A stretch of DNA of 14,350 nucleotides, from contig JBJOGJ010000086.1 of the NCBI GenBank assembly GCA_046048295.1, positions 1 to 14,350 of the forward strand, in the 5' to 3' direction. The notes below the pieces were generated by a model, which was given only the letters and a program-made list of their open reading frames with translations, was not told the DNA's origin and did not search any database. The number at the start of each line of letters is the position of its first letter. Position 1 is the first letter of the stretch. Below are positions 7,138 through 14,315 of this stretch, piece by piece. The DNA comes from CBDCWA01 sp046048295 (GTDB lineage Bacteria > Pseudomonadota > Alphaproteobacteria > Rhizobiales > Hyphomicrobiaceae). The position numbers and the translations under genes were made by a program.

Positions 7138-7899
7138 ATGCAGCGGTTGAAGGACAAGGTCACGATCATTACGGGTGCTGGACGCAATATCGGTGAGGCG
7201 GCGGCGCATCTGTTTGCGAAGGAGGGGGCGAAGGTTGCTGTCGTCGACCTCAATGGCGAGGCGGCGAGCAAGGTGGCGAACGATATCGCCGAGGAAGGCG
7301 GAGTCGCGGAAGCCTTTGCCGCCGATGTGTCGGACGAGGCGTCGGTCGACAAGCTGTTCAACGACATCGTTGCCAAGTTCGGCCGGGTCGACGGGCTGGT
7401 GAACAATGTCGCCATCTCGGACAACAAGAACATGCTCGAGATCACGCTCGACGAGTGGAACCGCACGCTGAAGGTCACGCTGACGGCGCCATTCCTGATG
7501 ACCCGTGCGTTCGCCAAAAAGGTGATCGAGACGAAGGCCGGCGGCGGCAAGGTGGTCAATGTCGGGTCGACGTCGGGGTTCTTCGGCCGTGACCGGGCGG
7601 TGGCGTATACGGCGGCGAAGGGCGGTCTCGTGAACCTCACGAAGTCCATGGCGGTCCAGCTTGCGCCGCACAACATCCGCGTGACGTTGCTGGTGCCGAA
7701 CAAGATCGGCTCGCCTGTTGGCAAGGACACGTTCGATCCGACGCGGCCGGTCAAGAACCTGTGCAACAACCGTCCGGGTGTGCCGGATGACGTGGCGGGG
7801 CCGATGCTGTTCCTGCTGTCCAGCGAAAGCGACTTCATTACCGGAACGTCGCTGTTCGTCGATGCCGGATGCAGTGTGCTGATGCCCGGAAACGAGTAG
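7138..7899 (+). CDS. Short-chain dehydrogenase/reductase (SDR), classical type
   Basis: Predicted 253-residue cytoplasmic NAD(P)-dependent oxidoreductase, typical length for classical SDRs. The Rossmann nucleotide loop is TGAGRNIG at residues 12-19, followed by VVDL at 35-38, an acidic residue that usually favours NAD(H). The NNAG-like motif is NNVA at 89-92. The catalytic set is Ser144, Tyr157 and Lys161 in the YTAAK motif. Deviations are notable: Asn17 replaces the usual second Gly of TGxxxGIG, and Thr114 occupies the position of the catalytic-tetrad Asn. ATG 7138 is chosen on its ribosome binding site. It lies 35 bases after the first hyuB-like gene and 98 bases before the second hyuA-like gene, so it is sandwiched between the two HyuAB pairs. 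The likely role is interconversion of an alcohol and a ketone in the same pathway; this is inference. Confidence 0.9.
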   Translation: MQRLKDKVTIITGAGRNIGEAAAHLFAKEGAKVAVVDLNGEAASKVANDIAEEGGVAEAFAADVSDEASVDKLFNDIVAKFGRVDGLVNNVAISDNKNMLEITLDEWNRTLKVTLTAPFLMTRAFAKKVIETKAGGGKVVNVGSTSGFFGRDRAVAYTAAKGGLVNLTKSMAVQLAPHNIRVTLLVPNKIGSPVGKDTFDPTRPVKNLCNNRPGVPDDVAGPMLFLLSSESDFITGTSLFVDAGCSVLMPGNE

Positions 7900-7930
7900 C
7901 CGAGCGCGCCTTTCAGTCGGAAGAAATGGA

Positions 7931-7955
7931 GCGGCGGCGCCAACGGGCCCGCCGC
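7931..7955 (+). other. Stable intercistronic hairpin between SDR and second hyuA-like gene
   Basis: GCGGCGG (7931-7937) pairs with CCGCCGC (7949-7955); after a bulged C at 7938, GCC (7939-7941) pairs with GGC (7946-7948) around the loop AACG. This gives ten pairs with one bulge. It is followed by AAAAC rather than a T-run, so it is not an intrinsic terminator. It lies in the longest gap inside the operon and could act in mRNA processing or differential expression. Confidence 0.4.
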
Positions 7956-7997
7956 AAAACGTGTCCGAAACCCGAATTTTCGAGGACGACAGGACCC

Positions 7998-10076
7998 ATG
8001 AGCGCGCGGTATCGCATTGGAGTGGACGTCGGTGGGACGCATACGGATCTTGTGCTTCTCGATGTCGAAAGCGGCATGGTCACGGTCGAGAAGGTATCGA
8101 CCACGCCAGCCAATCCGGCCATGGGTGTGCTGCATGGTGTGCGGAAGCTCGAGGCACGGGGCTTCGATCTCGGCGCGGTAGAATTCTTCTCGCACGGCAC
8201 GACGATTACGACGAACGCGCTGCTCGAAATGCGGGGCGCAGTGGTCGGGCTCTTCATCAACAAGGGCTTCCGGGCAGTGCAGGAAATCCAGGGGCAGGCG
8301 CGGGACGGAAACCCGTTCGACTACTTCTTCCACAAACCAGAGCCGATTGCACCGCAGAGCCGGACTTTCGAGATCGGCGGGCGGATCGATTTCGAGGGCA
8401 ACGAGGTCGATACGCTGGACGAGGCGGCTGTCCGGAGCGCAGCGGAGTCCTGCAGGTCGCGGGGGATTGCTTCGGTCGCGGTGTGCTATCTCTTCTCCTA
8501 CATGAACCCGGCGCATGAGCAGCGGACCAAGGAGATCATCCGCGAGGTGATGCCGGAGGCGCTGATTTCGCTTTCCTCGGAGGTGCTGCCGCGCATCCGG
8601 GAGTGGCCGAGGCTGTCGGCAACGCTGCTGAACGCCTATCTCGCTCCAGTGCTCGTCCGGTACATCGGCGATCTCGGACGGGGGCTCGACGAGGCCGGCA
8701 TCAGGACGCCGCAGAGATTCCTGATGCAGTCCAACGGCGGCGTGATGCCGTTCGCAGGCGCGGTGACCGGCGAGAAGACGGTGCAGACATTGCTGTCGGG
8801 GCCGGCGGCAGGGGCGCAGGCGAGCGCCTACCTGTGCGGGCGCGATGCTCCGGGCGGGCTCGTAACGCTCGACATGGGCGGGACCAGTGCCGATATCGCG
8901 TTCATCGAGGGGGCACCGCTCGAGATCACCGAAGGCGTCGTGGCGCGACGGCAGCTCGACATTCCTACGCTGGACCTGACCACGATTTCGGCAGGCGGAG
9001 GATCCATCGTCGCCATCGACCGCGTCGGGCTGTTGACCGTCGGGCCGCGCAGTGCGGGCGCCGACCCCGGCCCGGTCTGCTATGGGCGCGGGGGAACCGA
9101 GCCGACGGTCACGGATGCGGATATCGTGACCGGGAAGCTTAATCCGGACTATTTTCTCGGCGGCTCGCAACGGCTCGATGTCGAGGCTGCGGCGCAGGCG
9201 CTGGCAGACAAGGTGGCGAGGCCGCTCGGTATCTCGCTCCATGAGGCGGCGGCAGGCGTGGCGCGGATCGTCGACATGCGGATGGCGGATGAAATCCGCG
9301 TGTTCGCGGCGCGGCGGGGCGTCGATCTCACAGGCTTCACACTGTTGCCGTTCGGCGGCGCGGGGGCCGTACATGCGGCAGCGGTGGCGACGGAACTCGG
9401 CATGCGGCGGATCCTGGTGCCGATGCGTCCAGGCGCCTTTTCGGCAATGGGCCTGCTTTGTACTGACGTTCTGCACGATTACGTCAAGTCGGAGCTGGGG
9501 CTGCTTGCAAATGTCGTCCCGGCGCGTGCCAACGAGATTTTCGGGGAGATGGAGGCTGCAGCCTTTACGGAGCTGGCAGCCGAAGGGCTCGATAAGAAGG
9601 ATGCCGTGTTCGAACGCGAGCTCGATCTGAGATATGCGGGGCAGGGCTATGAACTCAGGGTGCCGCTGACGGGCCTCGAGGGGCCGCTGACCAAGGATAC
9701 ACTGGCGGTGATGCGTACGCGGTTCGACGACGAGCACCGGCGGATACATGGACACGCCGCGGCGGAAAACGCCGTCGAACTGGTGAGCTATCGGGTGCGT
9801 CTCCGGGTGGCTGTGCCGAAGTACGTGCCGGTACCGGGGGAGGCGAAGGCGCATGCGCCACCGCCACAGGCTGCCGTGAAAGGCGCACGCGCGGTGTACT
9901 TCTCGGCGGGCGAGGCGACGGAGACGGCAATCCTCGACCGGGAGAAGATGCCGGTCGGTACGGCGCTCAAGGGGCCGGCGATCGTCGAGCAGTTCGATGC
10001 GACGACGGTGGTGCCGCCGGGGTGGTCGATCGAGGTCGATGCCTCGCTCAACCTCATTCTTACGGCAGAGGGCTGA
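7998..10076 (+). CDS. HyuA-type ATP-dependent hydantoinase/oxoprolinase/carboxylase subunit 2
   Basis: Predicted 692-residue cytoplasmic protein and a diverged paralogue of the HyuA-like protein at 3279-5342. It shows DVGGTHTD at residues 10-17, HGTTITTNALLE at 66-77, SNGG at 245-248 and DMGGTSAD at 292-299, with CYGRGG and PFGGAGAVHA further on, all expected of the actin-like ATPase fold. The frame is open upstream to 7869, overlapping the SDR, but ATG 7998 puts the first phosphate loop where the family has it; AGGA lies close upstream. One difference is Ala in GGAGAVH where Pro is usual. The two HyuA-like proteins are collinear end to end, but many positions differ, so this is an old duplication or separate recruitment rather than a recent copy. 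It is followed after three bases by its HyuB partner. Confidence 0.9.
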   Translation: MSARYRIGVDVGGTHTDLVLLDVESGMVTVEKVSTTPANPAMGVLHGVRKLEARGFDLGAVEFFSHGTTITTNALLEMRGAVVGLFINKGFRAVQEIQGQARDGNPFDYFFHKPEPIAPQSRTFEIGGRIDFEGNEVDTLDEAAVRSAAESCRSRGIASVAVCYLFSYMNPAHEQRTKEIIREVMPEALISLSSEVLPRIREWPRLSATLLNAYLAPVLVRYIGDLGRGLDEAGIRTPQRFLMQSNGGVMPFAGAVTGEKTVQTLLSGPAAGAQASAYLCGRDAPGGLVTLDMGGTSADIAFIEGAPLEITEGVVARRQLDIPTLDLTTISAGGGSIVAIDRVGLLTVGPRSAGADPGPVCYGRGGTEPTVTDADIVTGKLNPDYFLGGSQRLDVEAAAQALADKVARPLGISLHEAAAGVARIVDMRMADEIRVFAARRGVDLTGFTLLPFGGAGAVHAAAVATELGMRRILVPMRPGAFSAMGLLCTDVLHDYVKSELGLLANVVPARANEIFGEMEAAAFTELAAEGLDKKDAVFERELDLRYAGQGYELRVPLTGLEGPLTKDTLAVMRTRFDDEHRRIHGHAAAENAVELVSYRVRLRVAVPKYVPVPGEAKAHAPPPQAAVKGARAVYFSAGEATETAILDREKMPVGTALKGPAIVEQFDATTVVPPGWSIEVDASLNLILTAEG

Positions 10077-10079
10077 GAC

Positions 10080-11747
10080 ATGGCCGATGCAATAACGCTG
10101 CAGATCGTGCGCAACCGCGTCGCCAGCCTGATGCAGGAGATGCACTACCACTTCTATCGTTCCGGCTACTCGACGATCATTCGCGAGAGCAAGGATTTCT
10201 CGTGCGCGATCCTTGACGAGACGGGGCGCCTGCTGGTCGCGCCGCCGATGTTCTTTCATGCGCCCGTCTATCGCCATTTCTGCGGCTATATCCTGGACCA
10301 TTACGGCAAGGAGGGCATCGCGGACGGCGACGTCTTCGTGTGCAACCATCCCTACGAAGGCGGGCTGCCGCACGTCTCCGACATGGGGTTCGTGGCACCG
10401 ATCTTCGCGGATGGCGCGCTCGTAGGGTTCTCGGGGGCGGTGGCGCACAAGGCAGACGTCGGGGGCACCAATCCGGGATCGACGTCGCCGAATGCGACCG
10501 AGCTTTATCACGAAGGGCTGCTGCTGCCGCCGGTCAGGATCGTGAGGAAGGGGCAATACAACGCTGACTTGGAGCGGGTCATTCTGGCCAACAGTCGGCA
10601 GCCGCGGCTCGTCAAGGGCGACATGCTGGGCCAGATCGCCTGCGTGGAGATGGGTGTGAAACGCACGAAGGACATGTGCGAGAAGCTCGGCTCGGGGGAG
10701 GTTCGGGAGGCGTTCCAGGCGCTGCTCAAGGGGGCTGCGGCAGAGCTCGATGCGGCGATTCGGGCATTGCCAGATGGGCAGTCCTCGGCAGAAGGGTTCA
10801 TGGATTCCGATGGCGTCGACAACGATACGCCGGTTCGGTTCGCCTGCACGGTGACGGTCAAGGGCGGCCGCATGACGATCGACCTTTCGAACTGTGCGCC
10901 ACAGACGCGCGGGCCGATCAACCTCAGGCCGTCCATGGTGGAGGCCTGCGTCTTCTACTCGCTCATCGGGGCGCTGGATCCGCAGATCTACTACAATGAT
11001 GGGATGCGCGACGTGGTGGATATCGTCGTGGCGCCAAATACCGTAACGAACGCGAGCCCGCCGGCGCCGGTTTCCAATTATCAGTCGGCGAACCTCAAGC
11101 TCGTCGACGTGATCCTGGAGGCGCTGGCGCATTTCCGGCCGGAGCGCGCGATTGCAAACGCAGGTGCGAGCGGCGCGCTGCTCATCCAGTGGAAGGGCGG
11201 CGGGCGGCCGGGGCAGGCGAGCATGCAGTACGAGATCCTCGGCTCGGCCTACGGCGGCGGCAAAGGCTACGACGGCTGCACGGCGGTGGCGACGCATCTG
11301 TCCAATCTTCACAACACGCCCATCGAAATCATTGAGTCCGAATTTCCCTGCCGGATTACCGATTTCGACATTGTAGCCGACAGTGCAGGTGCCGGGGAAA
11401 ACCGAGGCGGCCTGGCGTTCCGGCGGACCTACGAGCTGTTGCAGGATGCGGTGGTGGTGAGACGGGCCGACCGGGCCAAATGCCCGCCGAAGGGACTGGC
11501 CGGCGGCAGGGACGGGGAGCCCAGCCGCTTCGTTATCGGAGTGGGAACGAGCGAAGAACGGGCCGTGTCTCCGATGGGGCGCTACGAGATGAAGGCGGGA
11601 GACAAGTTCACGCTTCAGAGCCCGGGCGGCGGGGGCTATGGTGATCCGAAGTGCCGGGCTGCCGACGCGATCCGCCAGGACATCGCCGAAGGCTACGTGT
11701 CGCGGGAGGCGGCGCGGGCCATACACGACTACAACGACGAGAGTTGA
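10080..11747 (+). CDS. HyuB-type hydantoinase/oxoprolinase/carboxylase subunit 2
   Basis: Predicted 555-residue cytoplasmic partner of the HyuA-like protein just upstream. Motifs in order are GYSTIIRESKDFSC at residues 29-42, NHPYEGG at 89-95, PHVSD at 97-101, AHKADVGG from 122, IIESEFPCRI in the last third and PGGGGYGDP near the end. His98, Asp101 and His123 repeat the H-x2-D-x21-H pattern seen in the first HyuB-like protein, arguing that both copies are catalytically competent at the metal site. The ATG follows the upstream TGA by three bases, with AGAGGG at 10067-10072 as binding site. N-terminal residues 50-80 differ strongly from the first HyuB-like copy, a region that may set substrate or partner choice. 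It is not a truncated or decayed gene. Confidence 0.9.
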   Translation: MADAITLQIVRNRVASLMQEMHYHFYRSGYSTIIRESKDFSCAILDETGRLLVAPPMFFHAPVYRHFCGYILDHYGKEGIADGDVFVCNHPYEGGLPHVSDMGFVAPIFADGALVGFSGAVAHKADVGGTNPGSTSPNATELYHEGLLLPPVRIVRKGQYNADLERVILANSRQPRLVKGDMLGQIACVEMGVKRTKDMCEKLGSGEVREAFQALLKGAAAELDAAIRALPDGQSSAEGFMDSDGVDNDTPVRFACTVTVKGGRMTIDLSNCAPQTRGPINLRPSMVEACVFYSLIGALDPQIYYNDGMRDVVDIVVAPNTVTNASPPAPVSNYQSANLKLVDVILEALAHFRPERAIANAGASGALLIQWKGGGRPGQASMQYEILGSAYGGGKGYDGCTAVATHLSNLHNTPIEIIESEFPCRITDFDIVADSAGAGENRGGLAFRRTYELLQDAVVVRRADRAKCPPKGLAGGRDGEPSRFVIGVGTSEERAVSPMGRYEMKAGDKFTLQSPGGGGYGDPKCRAADAIRQDIAEGYVSREAARAIHDYNDES

Positions 11748-11759
11748 AAGGAAGCACCC

Positions 11760-12599
11760 ATGGCTGAGGAGAAGGTCGGCATCGTAGGCTGCGGGCGGAT
11801 GGGGCTCGCCATGCTGAAACACCTCATCACGAAGGGTTATCCCACGACGGTCTGCGACCTTTCCGAGGAGCAGCGGAACAAGGCCAGGGAGGTCGGGGCA
11901 ACGATCGCGTCCAGTCCCGCAGAACTCGCAAAGTCCTGCACGTTCGTCATCATCGGTGTCGGTTTCGACAAGGAGGTCGAGGCGGTCGTCTCAGGCAAGG
12001 GCGGGCTTCTCGAGACGATGGCGCCGGGCGGCGTGATCGCGGTTTCGTCGACGGTCGCGCCCGATACCGCAAAGGCAATGGACGCGGCGGCGCAAGCAAA
12101 GGGGATCGACGTGCTCGATGCGCCGATCTGCCGTGGGCGCTGGGCCGCCGACGAGGGCACGCTGCTGGCGCTGGTCGGCGGAACCGTTGAGGTCGTCGAG
12201 CGTTCGCGGCCGGTGTTCTCGACATTCTGCTCCGACATCATGCACCTCGGCGATGTCGGACATGGGCAGGTCGGCAAGACGATGAACAACCTGCTGCTGT
12301 GGGTCAACGGCGTGGCGCTGATCGAAGCGGGGCGGCTATCGGAGACGACGGGCATCGACCTCGTCAAGCTGCGCGAGGCGCTGTTGATGAGCACCGGCAA
12401 GTCGGCGGCGCTCGAGGATTGGGACGGGATCACGTTCACCTGGGCGCTGAAGGACATGCAGATCGTATCCGACATGAGCGACAAGGCCGGGCTGTCGCTG
12501 CCGATCGCCGGCGCCATCAAGGAACTGGTGAAGGAGGCGCGGCGCGTGAAGGCGACGAATGCCCCCGATTGGACGGGCAACAAGCCGATGGCATACTGA
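11760..12599 (+). CDS. NAD(P)-dependent beta-hydroxyacid dehydrogenase (3-hydroxyisobutyrate dehydrogenase-like)
   Basis: Predicted 279-residue cytoplasmic oxidoreductase of the beta-hydroxyacid dehydrogenase family, near the usual 290. The nucleotide loop is GIVGCGRMG at residues 7-15. The catalytic lysine motif is seen as GHGQVGKTMNN, with Lys173 and Asn177, and LVGG at 138-141 is typical. The substrate-anchoring segment, usually DAPVSGG, reads DAPICRG at 120-126, so Ser-Gly is replaced by Cys124-Arg125. An Arg at this position also occurs in the sulfolactaldehyde reductase YihU (VGRT), where I recall it contacts the substrate's anionic group. The ATG has AAAGGAAG (11747-11754) five bases upstream and follows the second hyuB-like gene by 12 bases. 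It probably oxidises a hydroxy acid or reduces a semialdehyde made in the pathway. The exact substrate is open. Confidence 0.9.
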   Translation: MAEEKVGIVGCGRMGLAMLKHLITKGYPTTVCDLSEEQRNKAREVGATIASSPAELAKSCTFVIIGVGFDKEVEAVVSGKGGLLETMAPGGVIAVSSTVAPDTAKAMDAAAQAKGIDVLDAPICRGRWAADEGTLLALVGGTVEVVERSRPVFSTFCSDIMHLGDVGHGQVGKTMNNLLLWVNGVALIEAGRLSETTGIDLVKLREALLMSTGKSAALEDWDGITFTWALKDMQIVSDMSDKAGLSLPIAGAIKELVKEARRVKATNAPDWTGNKPMAY

Positions 12600-12623
12600 G
12601 GATCGTTGGGCAGGGACAAGGCC

Positions 12624-12629
12624 AGGAGG
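12624..12629 (+). promoter_or_regulatory. Ribosome binding site supporting a GTG start for the DHA2 transporter
   Basis: AGGAGG at 12624-12629 lies ten bases before GTG 12640. The ATG at 12559 in the same frame lies inside the upstream gene and the extra 27 residues are unlike a transporter N terminus; ATG 12680 would have no comparable site. Confidence 0.5.
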
Positions 12630-12639
12630 GCAAGGCGGC

Positions 12640-14055
12640 GTGGCGGAGGCGGGTGGCTCGGGGACGATCAACAAGCGCATGATCCTGGCGGTGGTTGCCA
12701 TCGCCATGTTCATGACCAATCTCGACTCGACGGTGATCGCAACCGTCATCCCGGTCATGGCCCGCGAGTTCGGCACCAACCCGGTGCACCTCAAGCTGGC
12801 GCTCACGTCCTATCTTCTGGCGCTGGCGATATTCATCCCGGCGTGCGGGTGGGCGGCGGACCGGTTCGGCGCCAGAAACGTGTTCTGCATCGCGATGGTA
12901 GTGTTCACGCTCGGATCCATCGGTTGCGCGCTGTCCGATTCGCTGTGGGAACTCGTTCTGGCGCGCGTGGTGCAGGGCGCGGGCGGTGCGATGCTGGTCC
13001 CTGTCGGGCGGATCGTGGTGCTGAAGTCGCTGCCGCGTGCGGAGATGATCAGTGCGCTGGCGCTTCTCGCCCTGCCGCAGCTTATCGCGCCGGTGCTCGG
13101 GCCGCCGGTTGGCGGGTTCATCGCGACCTACTCGAGCTGGCAGTGGATCTTCTGGATCAACGTACCGATTGCTGCGGTGCTGCTGGCGTTCGCATATGCC
13201 CATATTCCGGAGGTGCGGGGAGAGGGCGAGCAGACGTTCGACTGGGTCGGGTTTTCGCTGATCGGGCCGGGTCTTGCCGCCGTGCTGGCGGGCGTGAGCC
13301 TGGTTGGCGTCGATCTGCTGAGCCCGCTGCAAATCGCGGTGATGGTGGTGCTCGGCACGATCCTCATCATCCAGTTCATCCGGCATGCCGTGTCGGTTCC
13401 GACGCCGCTGGTCGACGTCAGCCTGCTGGCCATTCCGAGCTATCGCAACGGCATGCTCGGTGCGTTCATGTTCCGGGCCAGCATCGGGTGCGCCACGTTC
13501 CTGGTGCCGCTCGTGCTGCAGGAGGGGCTTGGGAAGACGGCGTTCGAGTCGGGCATGATAACGCTGGTGCTCGGCATCGGTGCGATGACCATGAAGTTCG
13601 TCGGGCCGCCGGTTCTGAAGCGGTACGGGTTCAGGCAGGTCATGATCCCCAACGCGGTCGCCTGCGCAGTGTTCGCGGCAATCCCGGCGCTGTTCGTGCT
13701 CGATCCACCGTCCTACATCATCATGGCGGTGTTGTTTGCGACGTCGCTGTCGCGCTCGCTGCAGTTCGTCGCCACGAATGCGGTGATCTATGCCGACGTC
13801 CCGGACGACAGGATCGGCGCGGCGACGACGTTCTTTGCCGTGGTCACGGAACTCTCCGGTGCAGTCGGGATCGCGGTTGCGGCGGCGGTGATGCAGTCCT
13901 ACCAGCTCATGAAGGGCACGACCGTGCTCGGCTCGGACGACTTCGTCGTGGTGTTCGTCACCGTTGCGCTGATCTCCGCCAGCCAGATCATCCCGCTTTC
14001 GCGACTTGCGGCCGACACCGGGGATTCGCTGCGGGCGGAGACCAAGGCCGCGTAA
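12640..14055 (+). CDS. DHA2-type (EmrB/QacA-like) MFS transporter, 14 helices
   Basis: Predicted 471-residue inner-membrane proton-coupled transporter. Fourteen hydrophobic segments can be counted, the number typical of the DHA2 family, with LDST at the end of helix 1, motif A as WAADRFGAR after helix 2, RVVQGAGGA in helix 4 and the antiporter-type motif C as LGPPVGG in helix 5. GTG 12640 is preferred as the start because of AGGAGG at 12624-12629; ATG 12680 is an alternative. The gene follows the beta-hydroxyacid dehydrogenase by 40 bases and ends the operon. DHA2 carriers usually export drugs or organic compounds, so export of a product, intermediate or toxic substrate analogue fits, but the direction is not shown. 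It is unrelated in detail to the two 12-helix MFS proteins at the left end. No membrane-fusion partner (EmrA type) is present nearby. Confidence 0.88.
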   Translation: MAEAGGSGTINKRMILAVVAIAMFMTNLDSTVIATVIPVMAREFGTNPVHLKLALTSYLLALAIFIPACGWAADRFGARNVFCIAMVVFTLGSIGCALSDSLWELVLARVVQGAGGAMLVPVGRIVVLKSLPRAEMISALALLALPQLIAPVLGPPVGGFIATYSSWQWIFWINVPIAAVLLAFAYAHIPEVRGEGEQTFDWVGFSLIGPGLAAVLAGVSLVGVDLLSPLQIAVMVVLGTILIIQFIRHAVSVPTPLVDVSLLAIPSYRNGMLGAFMFRASIGCATFLVPLVLQEGLGKTAFESGMITLVLGIGAMTMKFVGPPVLKRYGFRQVMIPNAVACAVFAAIPALFVLDPPSYIIMAVLFATSLSRSLQFVATNAVIYADVPDDRIGAATTFFAVVTELSGAVGIAVAAAVMQSYQLMKGTTVLGSDDFVVVFVTVALISASQIIPLSRLAADTGDSLRAETKAA

Positions 14056-14106
14056 GTCGATGGCTGCGAAAGCGCCAGACTCGTGTTGAGGAAGTGGTCT
14101 GTTTGA

Positions 14107-14140
14107 TTTTCTCAATATCGGCAGGCCGATGTTGAGGAAG
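14107..14140. repeat. Palindromic hairpin 1 of the tandem repeat
   Basis: CTCAATATCGGC (14111-14122) pairs with GCCGATGTTGAG (14125-14136) around the loop AG, with one G-T wobble. Flanking TTTT and GAAG extend the stem by four further pairs, two of them wobbles. There is no T-run directly after the stem, so it is not a standard terminator, though it could still help end the operon transcript. Confidence 0.7.
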
Positions 14141-14152
14141 TAGTCTGTTTGA

Positions 14153-14186
14153 TTTTCTCAACACCGGCAGGCCGGTGTTGAGGAAG
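14153..14186. repeat. Palindromic hairpin 2 of the tandem repeat
   Basis: CTCAACACCGGC (14157-14168) pairs perfectly with GCCGGTGTTGAG (14171-14182) around the loop AG; the TTTT and GAAG flanks extend the stem as in hairpin 1. Compared with hairpin 1, the pair T14118-A14129 has become C14164-G14175, and the wobble T14116-G14131 has become C14162-G14177, so the changes preserve pairing. Confidence 0.75.
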
Positions 14187-14260
14187 TCCCATGCTTGCGT
14201 GCTCCGCGGGTTGTGGTCCCGGAGGTTTGCGTCGTTCGTTCTGTTCTCCCCATAAAGGGG

Positions 14261-14315
14261 GCGGGACGGCACGGGCCGTCGAACAGTAATTAAGATGGGA
14301 CCGGAGCCGTCCCGC
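14261..14315. repeat. 10-bp inverted repeat with a competing local hairpin
   Basis: GCGGGACGGC (14261-14270) is the exact complement of GCCGTCCCGC (14306-14315). Part of the left arm, GACGGC (14265-14270), also pairs with GCCGTC (14275-14280) around a four-base loop. The two pairings exclude each other. Just upstream, CCCC (14248-14251) and GGGG (14257-14260) form a small third hairpin. Confidence 0.5.

Larger units (their letters stand above)
14085..14187. repeat. Tandem 46-bp repeat, two full copies and an 11-base partial copy
   Basis: Unit 1 is 14085-14130 and unit 2 is 14131-14176, differing at four positions; the first 11 bases (GTTGAGGAAGT) recur at 14177-14187. The period is exactly 46. 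Unit boundaries fall within a palindrome, so each junction forms a hairpin. The left end has only the right half of a palindrome (14085-14090), as if the array were cut or had shrunk. This looks like a lineage-specific intergenic palindromic element. Confidence 0.8.

Noticed and set aside
7869..7997. N-terminal extension of the second hyuA-like protein overlapping the SDR
   Set aside because: It would overlap the SDR end by 31 bases and is Arg-rich with no similarity; ATG 7998 gives the standard HyuA N terminus.
6822..11822. Minus-strand open frame of 1666 codons spanning four forward genes
   Set aside because: It is antisense to genes with clear family motifs, its translation is rich in Arg, His and Pro without recognisable domains, and it runs across gene borders and changing forward phases. 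Long antisense frames are expected from strong G/C third-position bias.
12517..14135. Long open frames on both strands (12517-14115 minus, 12606-14135 plus) over the DHA2 gene
   Set aside because: Only the frame starting at GTG 12640 gives hydrophobic helices and MFS motifs; the others are low-complexity Arg/Gly/His-rich shadows.
14107..14186. Pair of classical intrinsic terminators
   Set aside because: The T-tracts lie before the stems rather than directly after them on the forward strand, and on the reverse strand the stems are followed by A-runs, so the canonical form is not met.
14085..14187. CRISPR array
   Set aside because: There are no variable spacers; whole 46-base units repeat directly with few differences and a palindrome at each junction.
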